A DNA stretch of 64,000 nt, from the NCBI GenBank assembly GCA_017560255.1, contig JAFYOI010000035.1, positions 221,833 to 285,832 of the forward strand. Direction: 5' to 3'. Source of the stretch: Clostridia bacterium (GTDB lineage Bacteria; Bacillota; Clostridia; Oscillospirales; Acutalibacteraceae). The notes beneath the pieces are model-generated. The model ran no database searches and was not told where the DNA came from. It saw only the letters and a program-made list of their open reading frames with translations. Shown one piece after another: positions 1 through 10,385 of this stretch. The position numbers and the translations under genes were made by a program. Positions within the stretch are counted from its first letter, which is position 1, and each line of letters starts with the position of its first letter.

Positions 1-663
1 TATCACAACGCCAAAAGTTATAATCCACGAGCATACTGAAAACATTGATTTTGATGCGCTTTCCGTTGCTGAAACAAATGCGTTGATAAGCCCCGTGCGC
101 TCACCGGAGAACGCTTTATTTTTGCTTTTACCGTCCTTAATTCTTGATATTATTCCAAGCGCAATTCCAATGGTGAGCGAGGATAACAAAACACTTGCAA
201 GCAGTATGTATCCGATATTTTTACTTATATATATCGCTTCTCCTACTGCGGCAATGATGAAGGCGGGCCCCGCATTAACGTTGAAACAAGCGAGCCTTTG
301 TGCCTGTTTTTCGTCAATCACGCCGAGTTGAAATAGTTGCGCCGTCATTGATAATCCGATCGGATATCCGCCGATAAATCCCATTATTATTGCACCTGCC
401 GTAAGTGGTGGAAGGTTGAAAATATACCCTATTGGTTTGCCGATTATTTTGCCGATTTTTGTGTAGATGCCCGATTTTATAACAAAAGCGGAGAAAACCA
501 TAAACGGAAATAATGACGGGATAATTACGTTTGCACATATTGATAATGCCTGCCTTACACCGTCCGACGCGCTTGCAGATTTTGAAATGATGAGTATACA
601 GACAACGCTTATGGCAACAATGGGCAGAATTGTCTGTAAATGCTTTTTAAAAACGCATGACAT
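1..663 (-). CDS. ylbJ: Sporulation integral membrane protein YlbJ-like, 3' end outside window
   Basis: Reading the minus strand from an ATG at 663 gives 221 uninterrupted codons that run off the left edge, so the C-terminus is missing. The ribosome site GGGAGTGG lies just upstream. The protein is strongly hydrophobic with several membrane segments. It carries the 'IIPSLFPFMVFSAF' block and a conserved 'GFIGGYPIG' glycine loop, which fit the YlbJ / nucleoside-recognition (Gate domain) family. In Bacillus YlbJ is needed in the mother cell for a heat-resistant spore; the transported molecule is unknown. It is divergent from yqfC, another spore gene. The family call is good; assignment to YlbJ rather than a SpoIIIM/SpmA-like relative rests on these motifs only. 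Confidence 0.75.
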   Translation of the reverse strand, partial: MSCVFKKHLQTILPIVAISVVCILIISKSASASDGVRQALSICANVIIPSLFPFMVFSAFVIKSGIYTKIGKIIGKPIGYIFNLPPLTAGAIIMGFIGGYPIGLSMTAQLFQLGVIDEKQAQRLACFNVNAGPAFIIAAVGEAIYISKNIGYILLASVLLSSLTIGIALGIISRIKDGKSKNKAFSGERTGLINAFVSATESASKSMFSVCSWIITFGVVI

Positions 664-746
664 TATACCACTCCCTTGATACGAGTATATGAGTTAAAAG
701 TAATTTTTATCTCATTACGGGCATATCTTGTTGCGGGGGGATAGTT

Positions 747-1028
747 GTGAGAAGTAAAGATAAACCAATGAAACTGACGAAGAAACAGAAACTTCTCAAA
801 GCGATGGAATTTTCAATCGGAGGGGTTAAACTTTACATGATTGATAATATCAGAGCAGAGGTTGAGGGGTGCAAGAGCATTGTTGCATACGATGAGTGGG
901 GAGTTAAACTCCTGACAGATAAATTTGTTGTGGGCTTTGAGGGGAGCGGCTTGCAGATAACGCGATATGACAGTGCAATGACGATTATAGAGGGTTTTAT
1001 AAATACTGTGCAGTATGAAAGAGGATAG
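747..1028 (+). CDS. yqfC: Sporulation protein YqfC (YabP/YqfC family)
   Basis: Small 93-residue protein starting at a GTG preceded by a run of six G that serves as ribosome site. The YabP/YqfC fold is visible: a charged N-terminus, then short beta-rich segments around 'IRAEVEGCKSIVAYDEWGVKLLTDKFVVGFEGSGLQI'-type sequence. Family members are made in the mother cell under sigma-E and act in coat or envelope maturation; the biochemical role is unknown. It stands 8 bp before yqfD, the usual partner, so the two form one operon. Confidence 0.85.
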   Translation: MRSKDKPMKLTKKQKLLKAMEFSIGGVKLYMIDNIRAEVEGCKSIVAYDEWGVKLLTDKFVVGFEGSGLQITRYDSAMTIIEGFINTVQYERG

Positions 1029-1036
1029 TAAATGGT

Positions 1037-2221
1037 ATGATTGTTTTTGAACTTATACGCAGACTTTTCGGCTACGTTTTATTTTCGGCGGGCGGAGGTT
1101 TTGCGGAACGATTTTTGAATTGCGCGGCAAAAGAACGTATAAAGATATGGGATGTAAAAAGGAAAAATGGGGTGATTTACGCCAAGACTTATATCAATTC
1201 CTACAAACGCATCCGCAATAGTGCTCGACGGTCGGGGATGAGTGTAAAGATAGAAAAACGGATTGGTTTTCCATTTTTTGCCCGCCGCTATCGTCATAGA
1301 GTCGGGCTTGTGTTCGGGTTTGTTGTGTTTTTGGTGCTTACAGTATACTTTTCGTCAATCGTCTGGGTCGTTGAGGTCAAAGGAAATGAACGAATAAGCA
1401 GTGAAAAAGTTGTTTCGGTATTGTCATCTCTCGGTGTGCGCCCGGGGGTGTTTAAATCCGATATTATACCCGATGATTTGCAGTATGCCGCAACAAAAGA
1501 AATTGAAGGAATCGAATGGATTGCCGTAAATATAAATGGTGCGGTTGCGACAATTGAACTGCGGGAAGATACCGCCGCACCCGAAATTGTTGAGCGCGAC
1601 AAACCATGCAATATCGTTGCGGAAATAGATGGAGAAATTATCAGCATTTCTGCGCTTCTGGGTGATAAATGCGTTAGTGTCGGCGATGGCGTAACCAAGG
1701 GGCAACTGCTTATAAGCGGGGTTTCGGAAGACGCAAACGGAACCGTTTTCTATCGTCACGCTATGGGTAGTGTCGTTGCAAAAACCGGGCGTGAATTTAT
1801 TGTTGAAATACCGATGCGCCGTCAGGAGATTTCTTACGTGGGGGAAGAAAAAACAAGATATGCGGTTGATGTGCTGGGGGTCAAACTTAATTTGTATTTT
1901 GACTCTTTTGATGAAAACTGGATAAAAGACCGAAGTGAAACCCGCTTGACAGTCAATGAAAAAACGTTCCCGCTTGCGCTTTATTCGGAGAGGTTCCGTC
2001 AGTATGTAATCTATGAAACTGTTCTTACACCTGCCGAAGCGCTCGAACTTGCAAAGGAGGAAATGAGCGCACTTTTAGAAGAAAAAGGAGAAGAAATGCA
2101 GATTGAAGAGATTGAATACGTGATGGGTTATGATGAAAATGTATTTACTTACGTTGCAAAATGTACCTGCATTGAGGAAATTGCAGTTAAAAAGGAAATA
2201 ATTTTTCAAGAAAATCCATAA
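1037..2221 (+). CDS. yqfD: Sporulation protein YqfD
   Basis: A 394-residue membrane protein, close to the usual family length (about 400). It has a soluble N-terminus of about 90 residues, one membrane segment near residues 95-112 ('VGLVFGFVVFLVLTVYF'), then a POTRA-like/FtsQ-like extracytoplasmic region beginning 'VKGNERISSEKVVSVL' and further beta-rich domains. In Bacillus yqfD is sigma-E controlled and needed for efficient sporulation. The role is inferred from family and from its yqfC partner. Two- to ten-base spacing to yqfC argues for co-translation. Confidence 0.88.
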   Translation: MIVFELIRRLFGYVLFSAGGGFAERFLNCAAKERIKIWDVKRKNGVIYAKTYINSYKRIRNSARRSGMSVKIEKRIGFPFFARRYRHRVGLVFGFVVFLVLTVYFSSIVWVVEVKGNERISSEKVVSVLSSLGVRPGVFKSDIIPDDLQYAATKEIEGIEWIAVNINGAVATIELREDTAAPEIVERDKPCNIVAEIDGEIISISALLGDKCVSVGDGVTKGQLLISGVSEDANGTVFYRHAMGSVVAKTGREFIVEIPMRRQEISYVGEEKTRYAVDVLGVKLNLYFDSFDENWIKDRSETRLTVNEKTFPLALYSERFRQYVIYETVLTPAEALELAKEEMSALLEEKGEEMQIEEIEYVMGYDENVFTYVAKCTCIEEIAVKKEIIFQENP

Positions 2222-2258
2222 AATATATGTATTTGTTAGTGACTATATTGAAAAGATA

Positions 2259-2267
2259 TGTTATAAT
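2259..2267 (+). promoter_or_regulatory. Extended -10 promoter element upstream of phoH
   Basis: TG-N-TATAAT (TG at 2259, TATAAT 2262-2267) lies 35 bp before the phoH start. No good -35 hexamer is found at 17 bp. The same TGTTATAAT string recurs at the gdhA and metK promoters in this window, supporting a vegetative extended -10 promoter. Confidence 0.5.
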
Positions 2268-2301
2268 AAACCAATTAAAATAAAATTTTGGAAGTGTAAA
2301 A

Positions 2302-3270
2302 ATGTTTGAACAGATAATGAGCATAGACAGAATGGAGGAGGCGATAAGCCTCTTTGGAAATTTTGATGAGAATATCACGTTGATTGAGAATCAACTCGGT
2401 GTAAAGGTCGTTAATCGCGGTTCGGAGTTGAAAGTTGTCGGAGAGGCGGAAAATGTCGGTAAAGCCGTGCGCGCTCTTAACGGACTTCTCAGTATTCTCA
2501 ATAAAGGTGAGCAACTTACGGAGCAAAACGTAAAATACGTACTTTCCCTTGTTGACGACGGAAACGAAGATAAAATTCATAAACTTCTCGGTGACTGTAT
2601 TTGCATCAGCGCAAAGGGCAGGCCGATAAAACCCAAGACACTCGGCCAGCAGAAGTATGTTGAGGCAATACGAGAAAATACGGTGACCCTTGCGGTCGGC
2701 CCCGCCGGTACGGGTAAAACCTACCTTGCCGTTGCTATGGCGGTAACCGCTTTCAGAGCAAAGGAAATCAACCGTATTATTCTCACTCGTCCTGCCGTTG
2801 AAGCGGGTGAGAAACTCGGATTTTTGCCCGGTGATTTGCAACAGAAAGTTGACCCATATCTCAGACCGCTCTACGACGGACTTTTCGATATGCTCGGTGC
2901 TGAGAATTTTCAGAAGTATCAGGAGCGCGGTAATATTGAGGTTGCGCCGCTTGCGTATATGAGAGGACGTACCCTTGACGATAGTTTCATTATTCTTGAT
3001 GAAGCACAGAATACAACTTGTGAGCAGATGAAAATGTTCCTTACCCGACTTGGAAACAATTCCAAAATGGTCGTTACAGGTGACGTTACACAGATTGACT
3101 TGCCCGATGGAAAACGCTCGGGTCTTATAGAGGCTACCAAAGTTTTGAAAAATATTGATGATATCGCGGTTGTAAGGCTCGGTGAGCGTGACGTAGTAAG
3201 GCACACTCTGGTGCAGGAGATTGTAAAGGCTTACGAGAAGTACGATAATTTAGACGGAAAGAAGAAATAG
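2302..3270 (+). CDS. phoH: PhoH-family ATPase (YbeZ/PhoL-like)
   Basis: A 322-residue protein with an N-terminal KH-like segment (about residues 1-110) and a PhoH P-loop ATPase domain. Walker A is 'GPAGTGKT' and Walker B is 'FIILDEAQN'. PhoH proteins are RNA-linked ATPases; in many bacteria they work beside YbeY in rRNA maturation or ribosome quality control. Here ybeY starts 2 bp after its stop, which supports that pairing. Length matches the family. The preceding gap holds an extended -10 promoter, so the ribosome-maturation operon probably starts here and not at yqfC. Confidence 0.92.
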   Translation: MFEQIMSIDRMEEAISLFGNFDENITLIENQLGVKVVNRGSELKVVGEAENVGKAVRALNGLLSILNKGEQLTEQNVKYVLSLVDDGNEDKIHKLLGDCICISAKGRPIKPKTLGQQKYVEAIRENTVTLAVGPAGTGKTYLAVAMAVTAFRAKEINRIILTRPAVEAGEKLGFLPGDLQQKVDPYLRPLYDGLFDMLGAENFQKYQERGNIEVAPLAYMRGRTLDDSFIILDEAQNTTCEQMKMFLTRLGNNSKMVVTGDVTQIDLPDGKRSGLIEATKVLKNIDDIAVVRLGERDVVRHTLVQEIVKAYEKYDNLDGKKK

Positions 3271-3272
3271 AT

Positions 3273-3749
3273 ATGGGAAAGATTTATTTGCAATTTTCAA
3301 CTGAGGGTGAGGGCGTTAAAATTCCTGTCGGTGTACGTCCGCTTATAAGAAAATGCTGTGCTGCCGTGCTGAAAAAAGAGGGCGTAGTCGATAATTGTGA
3401 AATCAGCGTGACGGTCGTTGATAACGAAACGATACGCTCGCTTAATTCGCAGACAAGAGGTATTGACAAAGAAACGGACGTGCTTTCGTTTCCGCTCGGT
3501 GAGAACGGTGAGTATGAAGTCAATTATGCAACTGATGCCTTGTTGCTCGGCGATATAGTAATCTCATTGACCAAAGCGGTTGAGCAGGCGCAGGAATACG
3601 GCCATTCCGTTGAGCGTGAAATCGCTTTTCTGACCGTCCATTCAATGCTCCATCTTCTTGGGTACGACCATATAGAAGAAAATGACCGGAAAATAATGAG
3701 AGCAAGGGAAGAAGAAATTTTAAATTATATGGGTATTACGAGGGAGTAG
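3273..3749 (+). CDS. ybeY: Endoribonuclease YbeY, rRNA maturation factor
   Basis: 158-residue protein carrying the metal-binding signature 'HSMLHLLGYDH' near residues 122-132, where three histidines bind zinc. YbeY takes part in 16S rRNA 3'-end maturation and 70S quality control. It is set between phoH and era, whose GTPase product also acts on the 16S 3' end, so the three genes form a small-subunit maturation group. Spacing is 2 bp upstream and 4 bp downstream. Clostridial genomes often have dgkA and cdd between ybeY and era; they are absent here. Confidence 0.95.
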   Translation: MGKIYLQFSTEGEGVKIPVGVRPLIRKCCAAVLKKEGVVDNCEISVTVVDNETIRSLNSQTRGIDKETDVLSFPLGENGEYEVNYATDALLLGDIVISLTKAVEQAQEYGHSVEREIAFLTVHSMLHLLGYDHIEENDRKIMRAREEEILNYMGITRE

Positions 3750-3753
3750 TTTT

Positions 3754-4659
3754 ATGAAAAATCAAAATCCAAGAACAGCGTTTATAGCAATCATCGGTTG
3801 TCCCAACGTAGGTAAATCGTCGCTTCTCAACAATCTTTTGGGACAGAAAATTGCGATTGTTTCGGACAAGCCCCAGACAACCCGCACAAGAATAATGGGC
3901 GTACTTACGAGGGATAACGTTCAACTTGTTTTTACCGATACACCGGGTTTTCACAGACCGAAAAACAAACTCGGGCAAAATATGATAAAAGCCGTTGGCG
4001 AGAGTATTTCAGGTGTTGATGCCTGCCTGCTTGTCGTTGAGCCTTACGGAGAGATACGGGCGGCTGAGTTTGAACTTATTGATAAACTGAAAAAAGGAAA
4101 AATTCCCGCAATTCTTGCAATAAACAAGGTTGATACCGTTGTCAACAAGGCTGATATTATGCAGAGAATTCTTGAATTTACAAAACTCTACGATTTTGAT
4201 GCGGTTGTACCCGTTTCCGCAAAGAGTTCAAGCGGCATGGATGCTCTTTACTCGGAGTTGTGCGCGCAGACTTTTGAAAGCGAGCATTTCTTTGATGAGG
4301 ACACCCTGACCGACCAACCCGAAAGAGTGATTGTTTCCGAGATAATCAGAGAGAAACTCTTAAGACTTCTTGATAAAGAGATTCCTCACGGAATCGCCGT
4401 ATCGGTTGAGAAAATGAGAGAGCGTGAAGATAAGAATATTCTTGATATCGAAGCGATTATTTATTGTGAAAAAGAGAGTCATAAGGGTATTATTATCGGC
4501 AAAGGCGGTTCAATGCTTAAACGTGTTTCAACAAACGCGCGCCACGATATTGAAAAATTTTTTGATTGCAAGGTCAATCTTCAGTGTTGGGTGAAGGTCA
4601 AGGAAGATTGGCGCAACAGAGAGGGTCTTATCCACAATTTCGGACTTGACCTCAACTAG
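3754..4659 (+). CDS. era: GTPase Era
   Basis: 301 residues, the standard Era length. G1 is 'GCPNVGKSS', G3 'DTPG', G4 'NKVD'. The C-terminal third is a KH domain with the 'GIIIGKGGSMLKR' loop that binds the 16S rRNA 3' end. Era is an essential checkpoint in 30S assembly. It is followed 61 bp later by yqzL and then recO. Confidence 0.96.
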   Translation: MKNQNPRTAFIAIIGCPNVGKSSLLNNLLGQKIAIVSDKPQTTRTRIMGVLTRDNVQLVFTDTPGFHRPKNKLGQNMIKAVGESISGVDACLLVVEPYGEIRAAEFELIDKLKKGKIPAILAINKVDTVVNKADIMQRILEFTKLYDFDAVVPVSAKSSSGMDALYSELCAQTFESEHFFDEDTLTDQPERVIVSEIIREKLLRLLDKEIPHGIAVSVEKMREREDKNILDIEAIIYCEKESHKGIIIGKGGSMLKRVSTNARHDIEKFFDCKVNLQCWVKVKEDWRNREGLIHNFGLDLN

Positions 4660-4720
4660 ATAAAATTTCCTCGTTTATAAAACCCCGCTACGCAAAGAAT
4701 ATCTTTCGGGAGGGGTTTTG

Positions 4721-4879
4721 ATGACACAGAAAGAGAAACTCTGGCAGATATTTTTGAACAGCGGAAGTACGGAGGATTACCTCAACTACCGCAGGTGTGA
4801 TATAGAAAATTCGGTGGTGAAAAACGACAATGGTGATACAAACCGATGCTTTGGTTTTGAGAGAACAGAATATCGGTGA
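4721..4879 (+). CDS. yqzL: YqzL-like small protein
   Basis: A 52-codon reading frame from ATG 4721 preceded by CGGGAGGGG, an excellent ribosome site. The N-terminus 'WQIFLNSGSTEDYLNYR' resembles the short YqzL family (Trp-x-x-Phe ... Gly ... Tyr-Leu), which sits between era and recO in many Bacillota. Function is unknown. The last 50 bases overlap the start of recO in another frame; the YqzL-like part is only the first 25-30 residues, so the C-terminal half may be a lineage-specific extension or simply the consequence of the overlap. Translational coupling to recO is likely. Confidence 0.7.
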   Translation: MTQKEKLWQIFLNSGSTEDYLNYRRCDIENSVVKNDNGDTNRCFGFERTEYR

Positions 4880-5579
4880 AAACGACCGCCTTATAACTCT
4901 TTTGACGAGGAATTCGGGAATAGTAAAAGCGTTTGTCAAGGTTGCGGGCAAGGCAAAGAGCGGTTTGCAAAGCGCAACGCAACTGCTCTGTTATTCCCGT
5001 TTCACCATTCAGATTGGCAGGACGGCTAACCGAATCAAAGAGGCAGAGGCGATAGAAGTATATTTCGGTTTGCGACAGGATATTGAAAAGGTTGCGCTCG
5101 CCCAGTATTTCACGCAACTCGTTGCTGAGGCAGCGCCCGAGGGCAATCAGAGTGATGAACTTCTTCGCATAATGCTCAACGCACTGTATTTTTTACATAA
5201 CGGCAAGAAAAAAGCGGAACAACTGAAAGCGATCGTTGAATTTCGTGTTGCGTGTATGTGTGGATATATGCCGTCGCTTGAATGTTGCGACGTGTGTGGT
5301 GAGACGCAGGGCGAAAGATATATTTTTGATTACATCAACGGTGTGATTTGTTGTGCCGAATGCAAGGGGAATCAGAACGGAGCGTATTCCGTTATATCCG
5401 ATGGTGTGTTGTCGGCGCTAAGGTATATTATCGATTCCGATATATCAAAACTTTTTTCTTTCAATATGAGTGACGAGGGCTTCAAGGTTCTGAGTGACGT
5501 CACCGAAAGATATATCATAACTCAACTTCAGCGTAGTTTTTCTGCGCTTGATTTTTATAACAGTGTAAAGGAACTTTAA
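4830..5579 (+). CDS. recO: DNA repair protein RecO
   Basis: 249 residues with the typical start 'DALVLREQNIGENDRLITLLT' (OB-fold) followed by a helical domain. A zinc ribbon with CxxC pairs lies at about residues 151-173 ('CCDVCG' ... 'CCAEC'). RecO anneals DNA and loads RecA with RecR in gap repair. The ATG at 4830 lies inside yqzL. It is four bases ahead of mutS2. Confidence 0.94.
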   Translation: MVIQTDALVLREQNIGENDRLITLLTRNSGIVKAFVKVAGKAKSGLQSATQLLCYSRFTIQIGRTANRIKEAEAIEVYFGLRQDIEKVALAQYFTQLVAEAAPEGNQSDELLRIMLNALYFLHNGKKKAEQLKAIVEFRVACMCGYMPSLECCDVCGETQGERYIFDYINGVICCAECKGNQNGAYSVISDGVLSALRYIIDSDISKLFSFNMSDEGFKVLSDVTERYIITQLQRSFSALDFYNSVKEL

Positions 5580-5583
5580 TAAA

Positions 5584-7971
5584 ATGAAGATTAAAAAGAC
5601 GAATAAGGCGCTTGAACTCAATAAAGTTCTGGAAAAACTTTCCGAGCAGGCTCAGAGTATGAGCGGCAGGGAATTGTGCCTTGAAATAAAACCCGACAAT
5701 AGTTTTCTGGAGGTTTCTCACCTTCTTGAAATGACGGACGATGCTTACGTGATGCTCCAGAAGTACGGTGCACCGTCTTTTTCGGGTGTAAGAAATATCA
5801 ACAACTCTGTCAAAAGGGCGCAGGCGGGCGGACTACTCAATATGAGGGAGTTGCTCGACATAGGTGAATTTTTACGTACAGTCCGCGGGGTTGGCGAATG
5901 GCGCAGTCATTCAGGCAGTGTCAAGACGAGTATTGATTCGTATTTTGAAAATATGATACCCAATAAATTTCTTGAAGAACGCATTTTCGGTGCAATTATA
6001 TCTGAGGAGGAGATGGCGGATAACGCTTCGCCTGAACTTGCGGATATCCGCAGAAAGAAACGCAACGCATCGTCAAGAATAAGGGAACAACTCGGCAGTA
6101 TGCTCCATTCAACTCACTATCAGAAATTCCTGCAAGAGCCGATTGTTACAATGCGAAATGGCAGATACGTTGTGCCCGTCAAGGTTGAGTATCGGTCTGA
6201 AGTTTCCGGTATGGTGCACGATACGTCTTCAAGCGGAGCAACGCTTTTTATCGAGCCTACGGCAGTTGTTGAAGCGAATAACGAAATCAAGGTTCTTGAA
6301 TCAAAAGAAAGACATGAAATTGAGAGGATTCTTGCTGAATTGTCCGTTCAGACAAGTGAGTTTGCGGATACAATTTTGCAGAGTTTCGATTGTGCAGTTT
6401 CCCTTGATGTTATTTTTGCCAAGGCAAGACTTGCCCACGCTATGCGCGCATCAAAACCCGTGCTTAATAATGAGGGCAGAATCAATCTGATAAGCGCAAG
6501 GCATCCGCTCATAAGCGCGCAAAAGGTTGTGCCGATAAACGTGAGACTCGGTATGGACTACACAACTCTCGTCATAACCGGTCCCAATACGGGTGGTAAG
6601 ACGGTGTCACTTAAAACTCTTGGATTATTCACTTTGATGGCGATGTGCGGACTTATGCTTCCCTGCGAGGAGGGGAGTGAGATTTCCGTATTTGACGACG
6701 TTCTTGCTGACATCGGTGACGAGCAGTCTATTGAGCAGTCGCTTTCGACTTTCTCTGCGCATATAACGAACATAATTGATATATTCAAAAATACAAACGA
6801 GCGCACTTTGATTCTCCTTGATGAACTCGGTGCAGGTACTGACCCGATTGAAGGTGCGGCGCTTGCAATTGCAATTTTGGAAGCGCTCAGCGATAAAGGT
6901 GCGAAGATTGCCGCAACTACGCACTACGCCGAACTTAAAGCGTACGCCCTCGATACCGATGGGGTAGAAAATGCAAGTTGTGAGTTTGACGTTTCAACTT
7001 TGCGCCCGACATATCGTTTGCTTATCGGAGCACCCGGTCGTTCAAATGCGTTTGCGATTTCTCAAAGGCTTGGCATTTCGCAGACTGTAATAACCCGTGC
7101 GAGCGAACTTGTCAGCGCTGAGAGTAAGAAGTTTGAACTTGTCAGTGAAAAACTTGAACAAAGCCGTATTGCTATGGAAAAGGAACGCGCCGAAGCGGAG
7201 GAAATGAAGCGTCAGGCAAGGGAAGAACTTGAAAAGGCAAAGGCGAAACGCGAACAGATTGATCAGGCGTATGAGAAAGAAATTCTCAAAGCGCAGAGTG
7301 AAGCGAAACGAATTGCGGAAAAGGCAAGGCGTGCGGGTGAAGAAATGGTTGACGAACTTGAACGTCTTTGCAAAGAAAAGGAGAAAGCGGACGCGAGAGA
7401 ACTTTACAACCGCGCAAAAAAGACGATGAAGTCCTCGATGAATAAACTCGACGAAGTTTCAAGTTATGAGCGCGAGGATGAGGATGATGCGGATTATACA
7501 CTTCCGAGGGAGTTGATAGTCGGCGATACGGTTTACATCAAAGCGATGAAAACAAATGCCACAGTTACCGAATTGCCCGATAAAAAAGGACAGGTAGGCG
7601 TAACTGTCGGAATGATTAAAACAAAGGTTAAACTTGCTGAAATCCGACTTGTTGCCGCGCCTAAAAAACAGCCTGAACGAAGTGCACACAGAAACGTTTC
7701 CCGCCTCAATGCCAAAATTGAAGCGTCGGCGGTTCAAAGTATTGATATCCGAGGCAAAAACGTTGAGGAAGCGATGCTTGAACTCGACTTTTTCATTGAT
7801 TCGAGTTTGTCGCTCGGTGTTAATGAAATCACAATAATTCACGGCAAGGGCACGGGGGTTTTGCGCGCCGGTGTGCATCAGTATCTCAAAAAGCATCCGT
7901 CAATACGTACTTTCCGTCTGGGTACTTTCGGTGAGGGTGAAACGGGTGTAACAATCGCTCAACTCAAATGA
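5584..7971 (+). CDS. mutS2: Endonuclease MutS2
   Basis: 795 residues. A MutS-like core and clamp region leads to an ABC-type ATPase with Walker A 'GPNTGGKT' from residue 333 and 'LLDELGAGTDP' Walker B. A long charged coiled-coil (about 515-620) follows, then a KOW-like segment and a C-terminal Smr nuclease domain ('DIRGKNVEEA', 'IIHGKGTGVLR'). No mismatch-recognition domain is present, as expected. In Bacillota MutS2 limits recombination and also splits collided ribosomes. It closes the recO operon; no clear terminator follows. Confidence 0.95.
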   Translation: MKIKKTNKALELNKVLEKLSEQAQSMSGRELCLEIKPDNSFLEVSHLLEMTDDAYVMLQKYGAPSFSGVRNINNSVKRAQAGGLLNMRELLDIGEFLRTVRGVGEWRSHSGSVKTSIDSYFENMIPNKFLEERIFGAIISEEEMADNASPELADIRRKKRNASSRIREQLGSMLHSTHYQKFLQEPIVTMRNGRYVVPVKVEYRSEVSGMVHDTSSSGATLFIEPTAVVEANNEIKVLESKERHEIERILAELSVQTSEFADTILQSFDCAVSLDVIFAKARLAHAMRASKPVLNNEGRINLISARHPLISAQKVVPINVRLGMDYTTLVITGPNTGGKTVSLKTLGLFTLMAMCGLMLPCEEGSEISVFDDVLADIGDEQSIEQSLSTFSAHITNIIDIFKNTNERTLILLDELGAGTDPIEGAALAIAILEALSDKGAKIAATTHYAELKAYALDTDGVENASCEFDVSTLRPTYRLLIGAPGRSNAFAISQRLGISQTVITRASELVSAESKKFELVSEKLEQSRIAMEKERAEAEEMKRQAREELEKAKAKREQIDQAYEKEILKAQSEAKRIAEKARRAGEEMVDELERLCKEKEKADARELYNRAKKTMKSSMNKLDEVSSYEREDEDDADYTLPRELIVGDTVYIKAMKTNATVTELPDKKGQVGVTVGMIKTKVKLAEIRLVAAPKKQPERSAHRNVSRLNAKIEASAVQSIDIRGKNVEEAMLELDFFIDSSLSLGVNEITIIHGKGTGVLRAGVHQYLKKHPSIRTFRLGTFGEGETGVTIAQLK

Positions 7972-7989
7972 TCGCAGTTATAACCAAAA

Positions 7990-9451
<1,462 letters not shown>

Positions 9452-9484
9452 TTCCATACGGTTAAACATTTTAAGAAAATAAAA

Positions 9485-9510
9485 CGGGGCGGCCCGAAAG
9501 GGTCGCCCTG
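9485..9510 (+). other. GAAA-capped hairpin between gdhA and nfnA
   Basis: An 11-bp GC-rich stem (arms 9485-9495 and 9500-9510, with two G-U pairs) closes a GAAA tetraloop. No T-run follows, so it is more likely a 3' stabiliser or processing signal that sets the gdhA to nfnAB ratio than a true terminator. Confidence 0.6.
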
Positions 9511-9536
9511 CAATTAAAGTAAAAGGTGGGTACGTA

Positions 9537-10385
9537 ATGTTTGAAATTACGAGAAAAAAGGAACTTAATCCTACGGTAACGCTGATGGATATCAAAGCGC
9601 CCTATATGGCAAAGAAAGCGGAACCGGGTCAGTTTATAATCCTTCGCGTTGATGAGGATGGAGAGAGAATTCCGCTTACTATTGCTGATTTTGACAGAGA
9701 AGCAGGTACTGTAACGATAATTTTCCAGGTTGTCGGTGCAACTACCGAAAAACTCAATCATCTTAACGAAGGCGATTGTGTTCACGATTTTGTTGGCCCG
9801 CTCGGCGTCGCTACTGAAACCGAAGGACTTAAAAAAGTTGCGGTTGTAGGCGGCGGCGTAGGTTGTGCTATTGCTTACCCGATTGCAAAGAAACTCCACA
9901 ATAACGGCTGTGTAGTTCATTCTGTTGTTGGTTTCAGAACAAAGGATCTTGTAATCCTTGAGGATGAGTTCAAGGCTGCAAGTGATGCGCTCTATGTTAT
10001 GACCGACGATGGCAGTCACGGTGAAAAGGGCCTTGTAACAGACGCTTTGAAGAATCTTATCGAATCCGGTGAGAAGTACGACGAAGTTATCGTTATCGGC
10101 CCGCTTGTTATGATGAAATTTGTATGTTTGCTTACAAAACAGTATGGTATAAAGACTGTTGTAAGTATGAATCCCGTTATGGTTGACGGTACGGGAATGT
10201 GCGGCGGTTGCCGTCTTACAGTTGGCGGCAAAACAAAGTTTGCTTGTGTTGACGGTCCCGATTTCGATGGTCACGAAGTAGATTTTGATGAAGCAATTGC
10301 TCGTTCCGGTATGTATAAAGGTTTTGAACGCAAGTGCCACGAAGACACTTGTAATCTTTTCAAGGGGGTACGTAACGATGGCTAA
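9537..10385 (+). CDS. nfnA: NfnA-like FAD/[2Fe-2S] subunit of NADH-dependent ferredoxin:NADP+ oxidoreductase
   Basis: 282 residues of the ferredoxin-reductase / dihydroorotate-dehydrogenase-K family. It has an FAD-binding beta-barrel (1-100), an NAD-binding fold with 'VVGGGVGCAIAYPIAKKL', and a C-terminal cysteine set 'GMCGGCR ... FACVDGP' for the [2Fe-2S] cluster. With NfnB it forms the flavin-based electron-bifurcating transhydrogenase of clostridia (known family role). Its stop overlaps the nfnB start by 8 bases. Annotation as sulfide dehydrogenase subunit is a common alternative for the same family. Confidence 0.85.
   Translation: MFEITRKKELNPTVTLMDIKAPYMAKKAEPGQFIILRVDEDGERIPLTIADFDREAGTVTIIFQVVGATTEKLNHLNEGDCVHDFVGPLGVATETEGLKKVAVVGGGVGCAIAYPIAKKLHNNGCVVHSVVGFRTKDLVILEDEFKAASDALYVMTDDGSHGEKGLVTDALKNLIESGEKYDEVIVIGPLVMMKFVCLLTKQYGIKTVVSMNPVMVDGTGMCGGCRLTVGGKTKFACVDGPDFDGHEVDFDEAIARSGMYKGFERKCHEDTCNLFKGVRNDG

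Noticed and set aside
10285..10377. Extended N-terminus for nfnB from 10285
   Set aside because: It would overlap nfnA by about 100 bases; ATG 10378 has a ribosome site and gives the family N-terminus.
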